NCBI RefSeq assembly: GCF_021228235.1
Contig: NZ_JAJQRG010000006.1
Span: forward strand, 62,001 to 126,000
Length of the DNA stretch: 64,000 nucleotides
Direction of reading: 5' to 3'
Source: Pseudophaeobacter flagellatus
GTDB taxonomy: Bacteria; Pseudomonadota; Alphaproteobacteria; Rhodobacterales; Rhodobacteraceae
Shown: positions 36,970-46,712 of the stretch, one piece after another
Numbering within the stretch: the stretch's first letter is position 1
Layout of the letters: each line of letters begins with the position of its first letter
Notes under the pieces: generated by a model
Told to the model about the DNA's origin: nothing
Seen by the model: the letters and a program-made list of their open reading frames with translations, nothing else
Database searches by the model: none
Program-made: the position numbers and the translations under genes

Positions 36970-37149
36970 GCGGCGCCCAGAGGCGCCCCCTCCCCCGCCG
37001 CAAGCCATGCCGCTGTCCATTTCTAACCAATGACTGCGGCAGGCTTGCGGGAAATCACCGTAAAATCCCCCAAAACCACAGTTCTGCTGCTGACACTGCC
37101 CCCACGGTGCCTATTGTTTTTCCTTGCCAGTTCAAGGGAATGAGCCCAG

Positions 37150-38652
37150 ATGATCAGCCGCGCCAATACGGTAGCCTTTCACGGCATAGACGCGCGCCCC
37201 GTCGAGGTGCAGTGCTCGCTGGTGGCTGGGCTGCCTGCCTTTGCCATCGTTGGCCTGCCAGACAAGGCGGTGTCCGAAGCCCGCGAAAGGGTGCGTGCTG
37301 CCTTTGCCGCCATGTCAATTGCGCTACCAGCCAAGCGGATCACCATCAACCTGTCGCCTGCGGATATGCCCAAGGAGGGCAGCCATTTTGACCTGCCCAT
37401 CGCCCTGGCGCTGCTGGCGGGCATCGGTCTGATCCCGCCAGAGGCGGTTGCAGACACCCTCGCCCTGGGGGAACTGTCGCTGGACGGCCAGCTAATGCCG
37501 GTCACCGGGGCGCTGCCGGCGGCCATGGCTGCGGCCAGCGCCAACCATCAGCTGCTCTGCCCCAAAGGATCCGCTGCCGAGGCGGCCTGGGCTGGCGATG
37601 CCCTGGTCATTGGTGCCGCCAGCCTGACCGAGGTGGTGCGCCATTTCACCAGCGAATTTCCCCTTACCCCAGCCCGCCCCGGCGAGGTGAGCCAACCTGC
37701 ACCACTGCGCGATCTGCGTGACATCAAGGGCCAGGAACAGGCAAAACGCGCGCTGGAGATCGCCGCCGCCGGGCGCCACCATATGCTGATGACCGGACCT
37801 CCGGGATCGGGAAAATCCATGCTCGCGGCCCGGCTGCCCTCTATCCTGCCGCTGCTCACCCCGGCCGAGGCGCTCGAGACCTCGATGATCCAGTCACTGT
37901 GCGGGCTGATCGACGCCGGCGGTATCAGCCGCAGCCGCCCCTTCCGCGAGCCACATCACACCGCATCTGTGGCGGCGATTGTTGGCGGCGGGCGGCGGGC
38001 GCAGCCGGGCGAGATCAGCCTGGCCCACAATGGCGTCTTGTTCATGGATGAACTGCCGGAATTCAGCCGCGTGGTCCTGGAAACCCTGCGCCAGCCGCTA
38101 GAGACCGGCGAGGTGATGATTGCCCGCGCCAATGCCCATATCCGTTATCCCTGCCGGTTCATGCTAGTGGCGGCGGCCAACCCCTGCAAATGCGGCTATC
38201 TGGCAGACGCAGCCCGCGCCTGCGCCCGCGCACCGGGCTGTGGCGAAGACTATCTCGGGCGTATCTCTGGCCCGATGCTGGATCGCTTTGATCTGCGCAT
38301 CGAAATACCGCCGGTGGCCTTCAAGGATCTGGACCTGCCCGCCGCCAGCGAAGGCTCTGCCGAGGTGGCCCAGCGGGTTGCAATCGCCCGCGAGATCCAG
38401 GCCGATCGCTATCGCGACAACGCTGAAATCACCCTTAACGCCGATGCCGAGGGCGATGTGTTAGAGCAGGCCGTGGCCCTGCAGGCAGAGAGCCGCGCGC
38501 TGTTGCTACAGGCCGCAGAACGCTTTGGACTGAGCGCACGCGGCTATCACCGGGTGCTGCGGGTAGCGCGCACCATCGCCGATCTGGCCGCCGAACCGCA
38601 GGTGCAGCGCCCGCATCTGGCCGAGGCGCTGAACTTTCGCACTGGCGTGTAA
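37150..38652 (+). CDS. comM: ComM/YifB family Mg-chelatase-like AAA+ ATPase
   Basis: This encodes 500 residues. The N-terminal Lon-like fold (about 1-170) contains GLPDKAVSEARERVRAA. The Walker A GPPGSGKS is near 216, followed by the MCM/Mg-chelatase insert with LAHNGVLFMDELPEF (Walker B) and a four-cysteine element (CKCGYLADAARACARAPGC) near 340. ComM is a helicase promoting branch migration during natural transformation. It is a single gene. Confidence 0.92.
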   Translation: MISRANTVAFHGIDARPVEVQCSLVAGLPAFAIVGLPDKAVSEARERVRAAFAAMSIALPAKRITINLSPADMPKEGSHFDLPIALALLAGIGLIPPEAVADTLALGELSLDGQLMPVTGALPAAMAAASANHQLLCPKGSAAEAAWAGDALVIGAASLTEVVRHFTSEFPLTPARPGEVSQPAPLRDLRDIKGQEQAKRALEIAAAGRHHMLMTGPPGSGKSMLAARLPSILPLLTPAEALETSMIQSLCGLIDAGGISRSRPFREPHHTASVAAIVGGGRRAQPGEISLAHNGVLFMDELPEFSRVVLETLRQPLETGEVMIARANAHIRYPCRFMLVAAANPCKCGYLADAARACARAPGCGEDYLGRISGPMLDRFDLRIEIPPVAFKDLDLPAASEGSAEVAQRVAIAREIQADRYRDNAEITLNADAEGDVLEQAVALQAESRALLLQAAERFGLSARGYHRVLRVARTIADLAAEPQVQRPHLAEALNFRTGV

Positions 38653-38740
38653 CAATCACACTGGCATAACAAGCACCGGGCATAACAAGCGCGGGGGGAG
38701 CAAGGCTCGGAGACCACCGCCCCAGCTTCAGCGCCCAGCC

Positions 38741-39685
38741 TCAGCCGCGGGCCGCAACGCGGCCTTCGATCGCCAGCCAGATTTTTTCAGCGATATTCAC
38801 CCCGTCAAAGCGCTCCAGCTCCTGAATGCCGGTGGGGGAGGTCACGTTGATTTCGGTCAGATAGTCGCCAATCACATCGATACCAACAAAGACCTGGCCC
38901 TTTTCCTTGAGCAACGGCCCGATGGCGGCGCAGATTTCAAGGTCGCGCTCGGTCAGCCCGATTTTCTCTGGCCGCCCACCCACATGCATGTTGGAACGGG
39001 TCTCACCTGCGGCAGGCACCCGGTTGATCGCCCCAACCGGTTCGCCGTCAACCAGGATCACCCGTTTGTCGCCATTACTGACATCGGGCAGGAACTTCTG
39101 CGCGATCAGCGGCTCACGGCTGAAGCCGGTGAACAATTCGTGCAGAGAGGTCAGATTACGGTCATTGGCGTCCAGCCGGAACACCCCGGCACCGCCATTC
39201 CCATACAGCGGCTTGAGGATGATATCGCCGTGCCGTTCCTTGAAGGCCTTGATGGTGTCCAGATCGCGCGCAATCACGGTGGGCGGCGTCAGGTCGGGGA
39301 AATCCAGTACCAAGAGCTTTTCCGGATAATTGCGCACCCAGAAGGGATCATTGACCACCAGGCAGTCATCTTTCAGCCGGTCCAACAGATGGCTCAAGGT
39401 GATGTAATGCATGTCAAAGGGCGGGTCCTGGCGCTGCCAGATCACATCAAAATCGGCCAGATCCACGTCACGCATCTCGCCCAGAATGGCCGGTGCTCCC
39501 GCCACCCGCTGCATCGTCATATCCTGACCACGGGTGGTAATCTTGCCCTCTTGGTAGGCCAGATGGTCCGGCAGATAGAAAAACAGCTCATGGCCGCGCG
39601 CCTGGGCCTCTTCCGCCAGGCGAAAGCTGCTGTCGGCGTCGATGTCGACACCCATGATCGGGTCCATCTGAAAGGCGATTTTCAT
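38741..39685 (-). CDS. gshB: glutathione synthetase
   Basis: This encodes 314 residues of the ATP-grasp family: MKIAFQMDP start, [12 protein letters not shown] nucleotide loop near 160, and the C-terminal [11 protein letters not shown]. It ligates glycine to gamma-glutamylcysteine. The ATG at 39685 gives the family N terminus; nine extra in-frame codons upstream are not needed. It sits downstream of rsmI and yraN on the same strand. Confidence 0.95.
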   Translation of the reverse strand: MKIAFQMDPIMGVDIDADSSFRLAEEAQARGHELFFYLPDHLAYQEGKITTRGQDMTMQRVAGAPAILGEMRDVDLADFDVIWQRQDPPFDMHYITLSHLLDRLKDDCLVVNDPFWVRNYPEKLLVLDFPDLTPPTVIARDLDTIKAFKERHGDIILKPLYGNGGAGVFRLDANDRNLTSLHELFTGFSREPLIAQKFLPDVSNGDKRVILVDGEPVGAINRVPAAGETRSNMHVGGRPEKIGLTERDLEICAAIGPLLKEKGQVFVGIDVIGDYLTEINVTSPTGIQELERFDGVNIAEKIWLAIEGRVAARG

Positions 39686-39770
39686 GGCAGTTTTCCTTGT
39701 TTCTTTCGCCATAGATGACGCAGGGCGCAGTAAGGTTCAATATGCCTTGTTCAACAAGCCGTGAAAGCCG

Positions 39771-40145
39771 TCAGCCCTGACCATAGGCATTTTCCAGAAT
39801 TTCGACCTCTTGAGTGCCGATCACCAGCGCCACATCGATGCGCGCCTCTGCCAGGGTGCCGCCCGCCTCTTGATCAAGATAAAGCGCCGCCGAGGCCTGC
39901 ACCCGCTGCATCTGTCGCGGCGTGATCCGGGCAACGGTCGCCGCATAACTGGGGCCGGTCTTCACCTCGACAAAAACCCAAAGCGCGCCCTGGCGCAGGA
40001 TCAGGTCGATCTCGCCCCCTGCCCCGCGCCAGCGCTGTTCAACCAATTGGTAGCCTCGCGCCACATAGGCGCGCGCCGCCCGCTCTTCTGCTGCGGCGCC
40101 GGCAAGATGCGCACGCAATCCGGTAGAGACAGGCGTTCTGGGCAT
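39771..40145 (-). CDS. yraN: YraN family (UPF0102) endonuclease-fold protein
   Basis: This encodes 124 residues. The nuclease-like core shows GYQLVEQRWRGAGGEIDLILRQG...VFVEVKT, the E-x-D-x(n)-E-x-K pattern of Holliday-junction-resolvase-type folds. Its biochemical role is not established. It lies one base after the rsmI stop, the conserved rsmI-yraN arrangement. Confidence 0.9.
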   Translation of the reverse strand: MPRTPVSTGLRAHLAGAAAEERAARAYVARGYQLVEQRWRGAGGEIDLILRQGALWVFVEVKTGPSYAATVARITPRQMQRVQASAALYLDQEAGGTLAEARIDVALVIGTQEVEILENAYGQG

Positions 40146-40146
40146 A

Positions 40147-41004
40147 TCAGCCCTCTTTCGCCAGTTTCAGGGCCAGCTGATACACCTTGCGGCGCGGCAT
40201 CTCATGCGCCTCGGAAACGATGGTGGCGGCATCTTTGACGCTGTTGTTGATCAGCGCGGCGCGCAGGTCGCTCTCAATATCGCCCTCGCTGACCACCGCG
40301 GCAGCAGCGCGGTCTACCAGCACGACGATCTCACCCTTCACCGGAGTTTCCACCAGACTTGCAGCCAACTCCTGCAGCGGCAGGCGGCGGACCTCTTCAA
40401 ATTTTTTGGTCAGCTCGCGGCACAGCGCCGCCGGGCGATTACCCAGCACATCCGCCATATCCGCCACCGAAGCCGCCACCCGTTTGGGGGATTCGTAAAA
40501 GGCCAGGGTGGCCGGAATCGCACGCAACTCTTCCAGACGTTTGCGCCGGGCACCGCTGGCATTGGGTAAAAAGCCCGCGAAAAAGAACGCATCCGTCGGC
40601 AATCCGGCCAGCGCCAGCGCCGTGGTCACCGCCGTCGCGCCCGGTGCAGTGGTCACCAAATACCCCGCCTCGGACACCGCCTTTGACAGGGCATAACCCG
40701 GATCCGCGATCAACGGCATTCCCGCCTCGGAGGCATAGGCAACCGATTTCCCAACCTCCAGCGCTGCCAAGATTTTGCCACGTGCAGCCACCCCGCTATG
40801 ATCATGGTAAGCAATCACCTGGCGATCCCGCATCGGCACGCCATGAATTTCCATCAGGCGGCGCAGCGACCGGGTGTCTTCGGCGGCAATCAAATCCGCC
40901 GAGGCCAGCACATCCAGCGCGCGCAGGGTAATGTCGCGGGCCGTGCCCAAAGGTGTTGCCACAAAATATAGCCCCGGCAACAAATTGACGATCTGATGAT
41001 TCAC
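40147..41004 (-). CDS. rsmI: 16S rRNA (cytidine(1402)-2'-O)-methyltransferase
   Basis: This encodes 285 residues of the tetrapyrrole-methylase-like fold. The N terminus GLYFVATPLGTARDITLRAL, the AEDTRSLRRL segment and YHDHSG are RsmI hallmarks. It 2'-O-methylates C1402 in the decoding centre. The GTG at 41004, preceded by AAAGGCGGG, is preferred over the in-frame TTG at 41058. It is divergent from the LpoA-like gene across 86 bp. Confidence 0.93.
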   Translation of the reverse strand: MNHQIVNLLPGLYFVATPLGTARDITLRALDVLASADLIAAEDTRSLRRLMEIHGVPMRDRQVIAYHDHSGVAARGKILAALEVGKSVAYASEAGMPLIADPGYALSKAVSEAGYLVTTAPGATAVTTALALAGLPTDAFFFAGFLPNASGARRKRLEELRAIPATLAFYESPKRVAASVADMADVLGNRPAALCRELTKKFEEVRRLPLQELAASLVETPVKGEIVVLVDRAAAAVVSEGDIESDLRAALINNSVKDAATIVSEAHEMPRRKVYQLALKLAKEG

Positions 41005-41090
41005 GCTGGACCCGCCTTTTTGGTCGTTTATTATCGCTCCCGAACCAACACGGTGCAAAGCGCCGGACGAAGGGGAGTTACAAGTCCATT

Positions 41091-42260
41091 ATGTTTGCTG
41101 TTTTCAAACGGGCCCGCAAGGCAACATTGCTTGCCGTCACCGCTATTTCAACTTTTGCACTGGCCGCCTGCGATCCTATTGCCATGGGCGGCGGCCCAAG
41201 CATCAATACATCTAAACCCGTTCCCGTCGCGCTGCTGGTGCCACGCGGATCGGCACAGTCCGGGGACAGCGTTCTAGCGCAAAGCCTGGAAAACGCTGCC
41301 CGCCTGGCGATTGCAGATCTGCAGGGCGTACAGATTGATCTGCGCATTTATGACACTGCAGGCGATCCGACCCGCGCAGCCGCTGCCGCCACCGAGGCGG
41401 TGCAGGGCGGCGCACGCATTATTCTGGGGCCGGTCTATGCCGAAGCGGCCAATGCCGCCGGCATTGCCGCTGCCAAACGCGGCATCAATGTCCTGGCCTT
41501 TTCCAACACCACCTCGATCGCCGGGGGCAATGTCTTTATCCTGGGGCCAACCTTTGACAATACGGCCCGTCGCCTGACCAGCTATGCCAAGGCGCAGGGC
41601 AAGAGCAGGATCGTGATTGCCGGGGGCAATAACGCCGCCGGAATCGCCGGGCAGACCGCAATCCGAAATGCGGCGGCGCAGTCCGGCGCGACTGTTGTCA
41701 GCTCCATTGACTATGATCTGTCGCAGACTGGCGTGATCAATGCCATTCCGCAGATCCGCTCGGCCACCACTAGCGGGGCTGATGCGCTGTTCCTGACCGC
41801 GACCACAGCCGGCGCGCTGCCGCTGCTGACCCAGCTGCTGCCAGAGGCCGGCGTCAAACCCGAAGATATACAGTACATGGGGCTGACCCGCTGGGACGTA
41901 CCGGCCCAGACCCTGGCATTGCCCGGTGTGCAGGGCGGCTGGTTTGCCATGCCCGACCCCGGCAAGGCCAAGGGCTTTCGCGACCGCTATGAAGCCACCT
42001 ATGGGTCCCCCCCCCATGCCATTGGCGGGCTGGCCTATGATGGTATCGCCGCAATTGGCGCCCTGGTCGGTGCTGGAAAATCCGATGCTCTGACCGCCGC
42101 AGCCCTGACCCAGGGGGCTGGTTTCCAGGGCACAGGTGGCATTTTCCGCCTGCGGCCCGATGGCACCAATGACCGCGGTCTGACCATTGCAACGATCCAA
42201 GAACAGAAGGTAGTCATCCTTGACGCAGCCCCCAGAAGCTTCTCGGGCGCCGGATTCTGA
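41091..42260 (+). CDS. penicillin-binding protein activator (LpoA-like lipoprotein)
   Basis: This encodes 389 residues. A signal peptide ends in the lipobox LAAC with C27 as the lipidated residue. The rest is a periplasmic-binding-protein-like fold (for example ARIILGPVYAEAANAAG, QYMGLTRWDVPAQTL, AYDGIAAIGAL) resembling the C-terminal domain of LpoA. In E. coli lpoA lies between rsmI and yraN; here the same three genes are neighbours with lpoA divergent, which supports a role in activating a class A PBP. Its 3' end overlaps the assigned glnD start by 41 bases. Confidence 0.82.
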   Translation: MFAVFKRARKATLLAVTAISTFALAACDPIAMGGGPSINTSKPVPVALLVPRGSAQSGDSVLAQSLENAARLAIADLQGVQIDLRIYDTAGDPTRAAAAATEAVQGGARIILGPVYAEAANAAGIAAAKRGINVLAFSNTTSIAGGNVFILGPTFDNTARRLTSYAKAQGKSRIVIAGGNNAAGIAGQTAIRNAAAQSGATVVSSIDYDLSQTGVINAIPQIRSATTSGADALFLTATTAGALPLLTQLLPEAGVKPEDIQYMGLTRWDVPAQTLALPGVQGGWFAMPDPGKAKGFRDRYEATYGSPPHAIGGLAYDGIAAIGALVGAGKSDALTAAALTQGAGFQGTGGIFRLRPDGTNDRGLTIATIQEQKVVILDAAPRSFSGAGF

Positions 42261-45054
42261 TCCAGCCCAGACACCCCAGGACGATCAGCCCGGAGGGTCC
42301 CTTCCCTCTGGGCTGATTTGTGATGCGCGGGCCATCTTTGATCGTGCCGAGATGCAGGACAAGATTGCCCAGCTGGCACAAGAAACCGCGCCCGACGCCC
42401 TGCGTAACGGCGTGGTCGACCTGCTGCGCACCGCCAACACCCAGGGCCGCGCCCTCATCGCCGAGCACTTTGCACAAGCGCCATTTTCGGCCCGTGCCCT
42501 GACCCAATCCTACAGCTATCTGACGGATGGGCTGGTGCTGACCGCCTTTCATGTGGCCACCACCTATCTGCACCCGGTTGGGACGCCCACCTCCTCTGAA
42601 CGGATCGCATTGATTGCAGTCGGCGGCTATGGCCGTGGTGAAATGGCGCCGTTTTCCGATGTCGATCTGATGTTCCTGACCCCGTACAAGATCACCGCCT
42701 GGGCCGAGAGCGTCATAGAATCGATGCTCTATATTCTGTGGGATCTGCGCCTCAAGGTTGGCCATTCCAGCCGCACCATCAAGGATTGCCTGCGGTTGGG
42801 GGGCGAGGATTTCACCATCCGCACCGCCATGCTGGAACAGCGCTATCTTATCGGTGATCGCGCCCTTGCCGAAGAACTGGAAGAACGGCTGCGCACAGAG
42901 CTGTTCATCCGCGAAGTCACCGAATTTATCGAGGCCAAACTGGCTGAACGCGACGAGCGCCACCTGAAACAGGGTGAACGCTATATGGTGGAGCCCAACG
43001 TCAAAGAGGGCAAGGGCGGCCTACGCGATTTACAGTCTCTCTACTGGATTGCAAAATACGTCTACAAGGTCCAGGACGTGGCGGATCTGGTACCGCTTGG
43101 CCTCTTCACACCGGAAGAGCTGGAGACCTTTTCCACCGCTGCAAATTTCCAATGGGCGGTACGATCGCATCTGCATCTGGCGACCCGACGCGCCACCGAA
43201 CAGCTGAATTTCGACCTGCAAGTCGAAGTTGCCAGTCGCATGGGATACAAGGATCGCGCCGGGCGGCGCGGCGTGGAAGTCTTTATGCAAGACTATTTCC
43301 GCCATGCCACAACTGTGGGCGATCTGACCCGAATCCTGCTGACCAAGCTGGAAGCAAGCCAACAAAAGCGCGCGCCGCTGCTGGAACGCATTTTCCGCCG
43401 CCGCCCCAGGGTGAAACCCGAATACCACGTGGTTCACAACCGGCTGGATCTCGCGGATCCCGATGCATTTCTGAACGATAAGCTCAACCTGTTGCGGATC
43501 TTTGAGGAAGCACTGCGCACCGGCATGTTGATCCACCCAGACGCCATGCGCCTGGTCACCGCCAATCTGCACCTGATCGACGATGACATGCGCAACAACA
43601 AGGAAGCACGGCGCATTTTCCTGGATCTGCTGCTGAAACACGGCAACCCGGAACGCGCTCTGCGCCGGATGAACGAACTCGGCGTGCTGGCCGCCTTTAT
43701 CCCCGAATTTGAACCCATCGTGGCGATGATGCAGTTCAATATGTACCATTCCTATACGGTGGATGAGCACACGATTCAGGTGATTTCCAACCTCACCGCC
43801 ATCGACAAAGGTGAACTGGAAGAAGAGCTGCCGCTGTCATCAGAGGTGATCCGCAAGGGCATCAACCGCAAGGTCCTGCTGGTGGCCATGCTGTTGCATG
43901 ATATCGGCAAGGGTCGCGAACAGGATCACTCTATCCTGGGGGCGCAGATCGCCCGCAAGGTGGCACCGCGCCTTGGGCTGAACAAGGCCGACAGCGAAAC
44001 GGTTGAATGGCTGGTGCGCAATCATCTGTTGATGTCCGATATGGCGCAGAAACGCGATATTGCCGATCCGCGTACCGTCCGGGGCTTTGCCAAAGCGGTG
44101 CAATCGGTAAAGCGGCTGGATCTGTTGCTGCTGCTCACGGTTTGTGACATTCGCGGCGTCGGCCCGGACACCTGGAACAATTGGAAAGCGGCCCTACTGC
44201 GGGCGCTCTACAACCAGACCCGCGAAGCGCTGGACAACGGCATGGAGGCTCTGAACCGGGAACATCGCGGTGCGGCCGGCAAAAAGGCCCTGCGCGCCGC
44301 CCTGGCCGACTGGCCAAAGGCCCATCTGAAACGCGAAACCGGGCGGCATTATGATCCTTATTGGCAGGGGCTGCATGTCACCGCCCATATCGATTTTGCC
44401 GAAATGCTGAGAGAGCTGGAAGCCAAGAACGACCCCGGTGGCATTGTCATTCGGCTGCACCCGGATGATGACCGCGATGCCACCCGCGCCTGTTTTGTAA
44501 TGGCTGACCACCCCGGCATCTTTGCCCGCATTTCCGGTGCTTTGGCGCTGGTTGGGGCCAATGTGGTCGACGCCCGTAGCTATACCACCAAAGACGGCTA
44601 TGTCACCGATGCCTTTTGGATCCAGGACGCCGAGGGTCACCCCTTTGAGGCCTCTCGCCTGCCCCGGCTGAACCAGATGATTCTGAAAACCCTGAAGGGC
44701 GAGGTGATCGCCGGAGAGGCGCTGGAAACCCGCGACAAGTTCAAAAAACGGGAACAGGCCTTCAAGGTGCCGACCCATATCACCTTTGATAACGAAGGCT
44801 CGGAAATCTACACCATCATCGAGGTCGACACCCGTGATCGCACCGGGCTGCTCTATGATCTGGCGCGCACCATGGTGGCAGCCAATGTCTATATCGCCAA
44901 TGCTGTGATTGCGACCTATGGCGAACAGGTGGTTGATACCTTCTACGTCAAAGACATGTTTGGCCTGAAATACCACTCCAAGTCCAAACAGGACTTTTTG
45001 GAGCGCAAGCTGCGCGAGGCCATTTCAGAAGGCTCGAAAAAGGCGCGTTCATGA
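42220..45054 (+). CDS. glnD: [protein-PII] uridylyltransferase / uridylyl-removing enzyme
   Basis: This encodes 944 residues from a TTG inside the LpoA-like gene; a later start nearer LICDARAIFD is possible. The nucleotidyltransferase motif GGYGRGEMAPFSDVDL begins near residue 135, the HD domain LLHDIGKGREQDHS lies near 557, and two ACT domains (about 750-830 and 865-944) sense glutamine. It modifies PII proteins according to nitrogen status. The stop overlaps murJ (ATGA). Confidence 0.95.
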   Translation: MTQPPEASRAPDSDPAQTPQDDQPGGSLPSGLICDARAIFDRAEMQDKIAQLAQETAPDALRNGVVDLLRTANTQGRALIAEHFAQAPFSARALTQSYSYLTDGLVLTAFHVATTYLHPVGTPTSSERIALIAVGGYGRGEMAPFSDVDLMFLTPYKITAWAESVIESMLYILWDLRLKVGHSSRTIKDCLRLGGEDFTIRTAMLEQRYLIGDRALAEELEERLRTELFIREVTEFIEAKLAERDERHLKQGERYMVEPNVKEGKGGLRDLQSLYWIAKYVYKVQDVADLVPLGLFTPEELETFSTAANFQWAVRSHLHLATRRATEQLNFDLQVEVASRMGYKDRAGRRGVEVFMQDYFRHATTVGDLTRILLTKLEASQQKRAPLLERIFRRRPRVKPEYHVVHNRLDLADPDAFLNDKLNLLRIFEEALRTGMLIHPDAMRLVTANLHLIDDDMRNNKEARRIFLDLLLKHGNPERALRRMNELGVLAAFIPEFEPIVAMMQFNMYHSYTVDEHTIQVISNLTAIDKGELEEELPLSSEVIRKGINRKVLLVAMLLHDIGKGREQDHSILGAQIARKVAPRLGLNKADSETVEWLVRNHLLMSDMAQKRDIADPRTVRGFAKAVQSVKRLDLLLLLTVCDIRGVGPDTWNNWKAALLRALYNQTREALDNGMEALNREHRGAAGKKALRAALADWPKAHLKRETGRHYDPYWQGLHVTAHIDFAEMLRELEAKNDPGGIVIRLHPDDDRDATRACFVMADHPGIFARISGALALVGANVVDARSYTTKDGYVTDAFWIQDAEGHPFEASRLPRLNQMILKTLKGEVIAGEALETRDKFKKREQAFKVPTHITFDNEGSEIYTIIEVDTRDRTGLLYDLARTMVAANVYIANAVIATYGEQVVDTFYVKDMFGLKYHSKSKQDFLERKLREAISEGSKKARS

Positions 45055-46607
45055 AACCGGTCAGATTGTTCTCCGGCTTTGTCACGGTTGGCTTCTGGAC
45101 ATTGGCCAGCCGTGTTCTGGGTTTTTTGCGTGAAATCCTGATCGCTGCATATATCGGCCCCGGCCCGCTGTTGGATGCCTTTGTGGTGGCCTTTCGGCTG
45201 CCAAATATGTTTCGCCGTTTTTTTGCCGAGGGTGCCTTTAACGCTGCCTTTGTACCGCAGTTTTCCAAACGGTTGGAAAGTGGGGAAGACCCGCAGGGCT
45301 TTGCCCAGGATGCCTTCAATCTGCTGGGGGCTGCCGTTCTGGCCCTGGTTGGGCTGGGCATGGTCTTTATGCCCGCGCTGGTCTGGGCCACGGCCAAGGG
45401 CTTTCAGGGCGATGCCCGCTTCGACATCGCGGTGGGCTTTGGCTATATCGTCTTTCCCTATATCCTGTGCATGTCACTGGCGGCGCTGTTTTCCGGGGTG
45501 CTGAATGCCACCGGGCGCTTTGCGGCGGCTGCCGCCGCGCCGGTGCTGCTCAATATTTTTGCCTGCAGCGCCATGATGCTGGCGGCCTGGATGGGCGGCT
45601 CGGTGGTGGACTGGCTGGTCTGGACCATCCCGGTGGCAGGCCTTGCCCAGCTAGCCCTGGTCTGGCGCGCCAGCAGCCGCGCCGGGATTAGCCTGCGTCC
45701 CGGTCTCCCTCGGGTGACCCCAGCAATGCGCCGCCTGGTACGGGTGGCCGTTCCTGCGGCATTGGCCATGGGAGTGACGCAGATCAATCTGGTGGTTGGC
45801 CAGCTGGTGGCCTCGGATATTGAAAACGCGGTCAGCTGGCTGTTCATCGCGGATCGGCTGTATCAGCTGCCGCTTGGGGTCATTGGCATTGCGGTTGGCA
45901 TCGTGCTGCTGCCGGATCTGGCCCGCCGGTTGCGCAGCGGCGATGACAGCGGTGCGCGCAATGCCCTGTCCCGCGCTGGTGAGTTCTCACTCCTCTTCAC
46001 CCTGCCCTCGGCTGTGGCCTTCATGCTGGTGCCGCTGCCACTGGTTTCCGTGCTCTATCAACGTGGTGCCACTGGGCCTGAAGACGCGGCCGCCATCGCC
46101 CTGGCGGTGGCCATCTATGGCGCGGGCCTGCCGGCCTTCATTTTGCAAAAGGTGCTGCAGCCGCTTTATTTTGCCCGCGAAGACACCCGCTCACCCTTTG
46201 CCTATGCCGTTTTTGCCATGGTGGTGAACGCCGGGCTGGCGGTGGGGCTGAAGCCCGTGGTGGGCTGGATCTCGCCTGCCATTGCTGCCTCTACGGCCGG
46301 CTGGGCCATGGTGATCCTGCTCTGGCTGGGTACCAGGCGCATGGGCAGCGCCGCCCGGTTTGATCCCCGGTTCTACCACTGCAGCCTGCGTATTCTTCTG
46401 GCCGCGCTGGTCATGGGCGCGCAACTGGTCCTCACCGTGCAACAGTTCGGAGCATTTTTCACCCTGCCAAGCTGGCGCTACCTCGCCCTGCTGGCCCTGA
46501 TCCTAAGCGGTGCAACGACCTTCTTTATCGCTGGATATCTGCTCAAGGCCTTCAACCTGGCAGAGCTGAAAACCTCCCTACGGCGCGGCAAGCGCCAATC
46601 CGGGTAA
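45051..46607 (+). CDS. murJ: lipid II flippase MurJ
   Basis: This encodes 518 residues with about 14 TM helices of the MOP fold. The N-terminal TLASRVLGFLREILIAAYIG and FVVAFRLPNMFRRFFAEGAFNAAFVP segments are diagnostic. It moves lipid II across the inner membrane for peptidoglycan synthesis. It is translationally coupled to glnD, an arrangement seen in other alphaproteobacteria. Confidence 0.95.
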   Translation: MKPVRLFSGFVTVGFWTLASRVLGFLREILIAAYIGPGPLLDAFVVAFRLPNMFRRFFAEGAFNAAFVPQFSKRLESGEDPQGFAQDAFNLLGAAVLALVGLGMVFMPALVWATAKGFQGDARFDIAVGFGYIVFPYILCMSLAALFSGVLNATGRFAAAAAAPVLLNIFACSAMMLAAWMGGSVVDWLVWTIPVAGLAQLALVWRASSRAGISLRPGLPRVTPAMRRLVRVAVPAALAMGVTQINLVVGQLVASDIENAVSWLFIADRLYQLPLGVIGIAVGIVLLPDLARRLRSGDDSGARNALSRAGEFSLLFTLPSAVAFMLVPLPLVSVLYQRGATGPEDAAAIALAVAIYGAGLPAFILQKVLQPLYFAREDTRSPFAYAVFAMVVNAGLAVGLKPVVGWISPAIAASTAGWAMVILLWLGTRRMGSAARFDPRFYHCSLRILLAALVMGAQLVLTVQQFGAFFTLPSWRYLALLALILSGATTFFIAGYLLKAFNLAELKTSLRRGKRQSG

Positions 46608-46619
46608 TCCAGCGCTGCC

Positions 46620-46641
46620 GCGCCGCGCCTCTGCGCGGCGC
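46620..46641. terminator. hairpin between converging murJ and rhomboid-like genes
   Basis: GCGCCGCGC and GCGCGGCGC form a perfect 9-bp stem with a CTCT loop, 12 bases past murJ. There is no T run, so function as a terminator is inferred from position. Confidence 0.5.
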
Positions 46642-46712
46642 CGGGCCCAACGGGATAAGGCCATGTTTCACGGCCGCCATCCGGGCGGGAGCCCCAGCCC
46701 TGCGCAGAGCCA

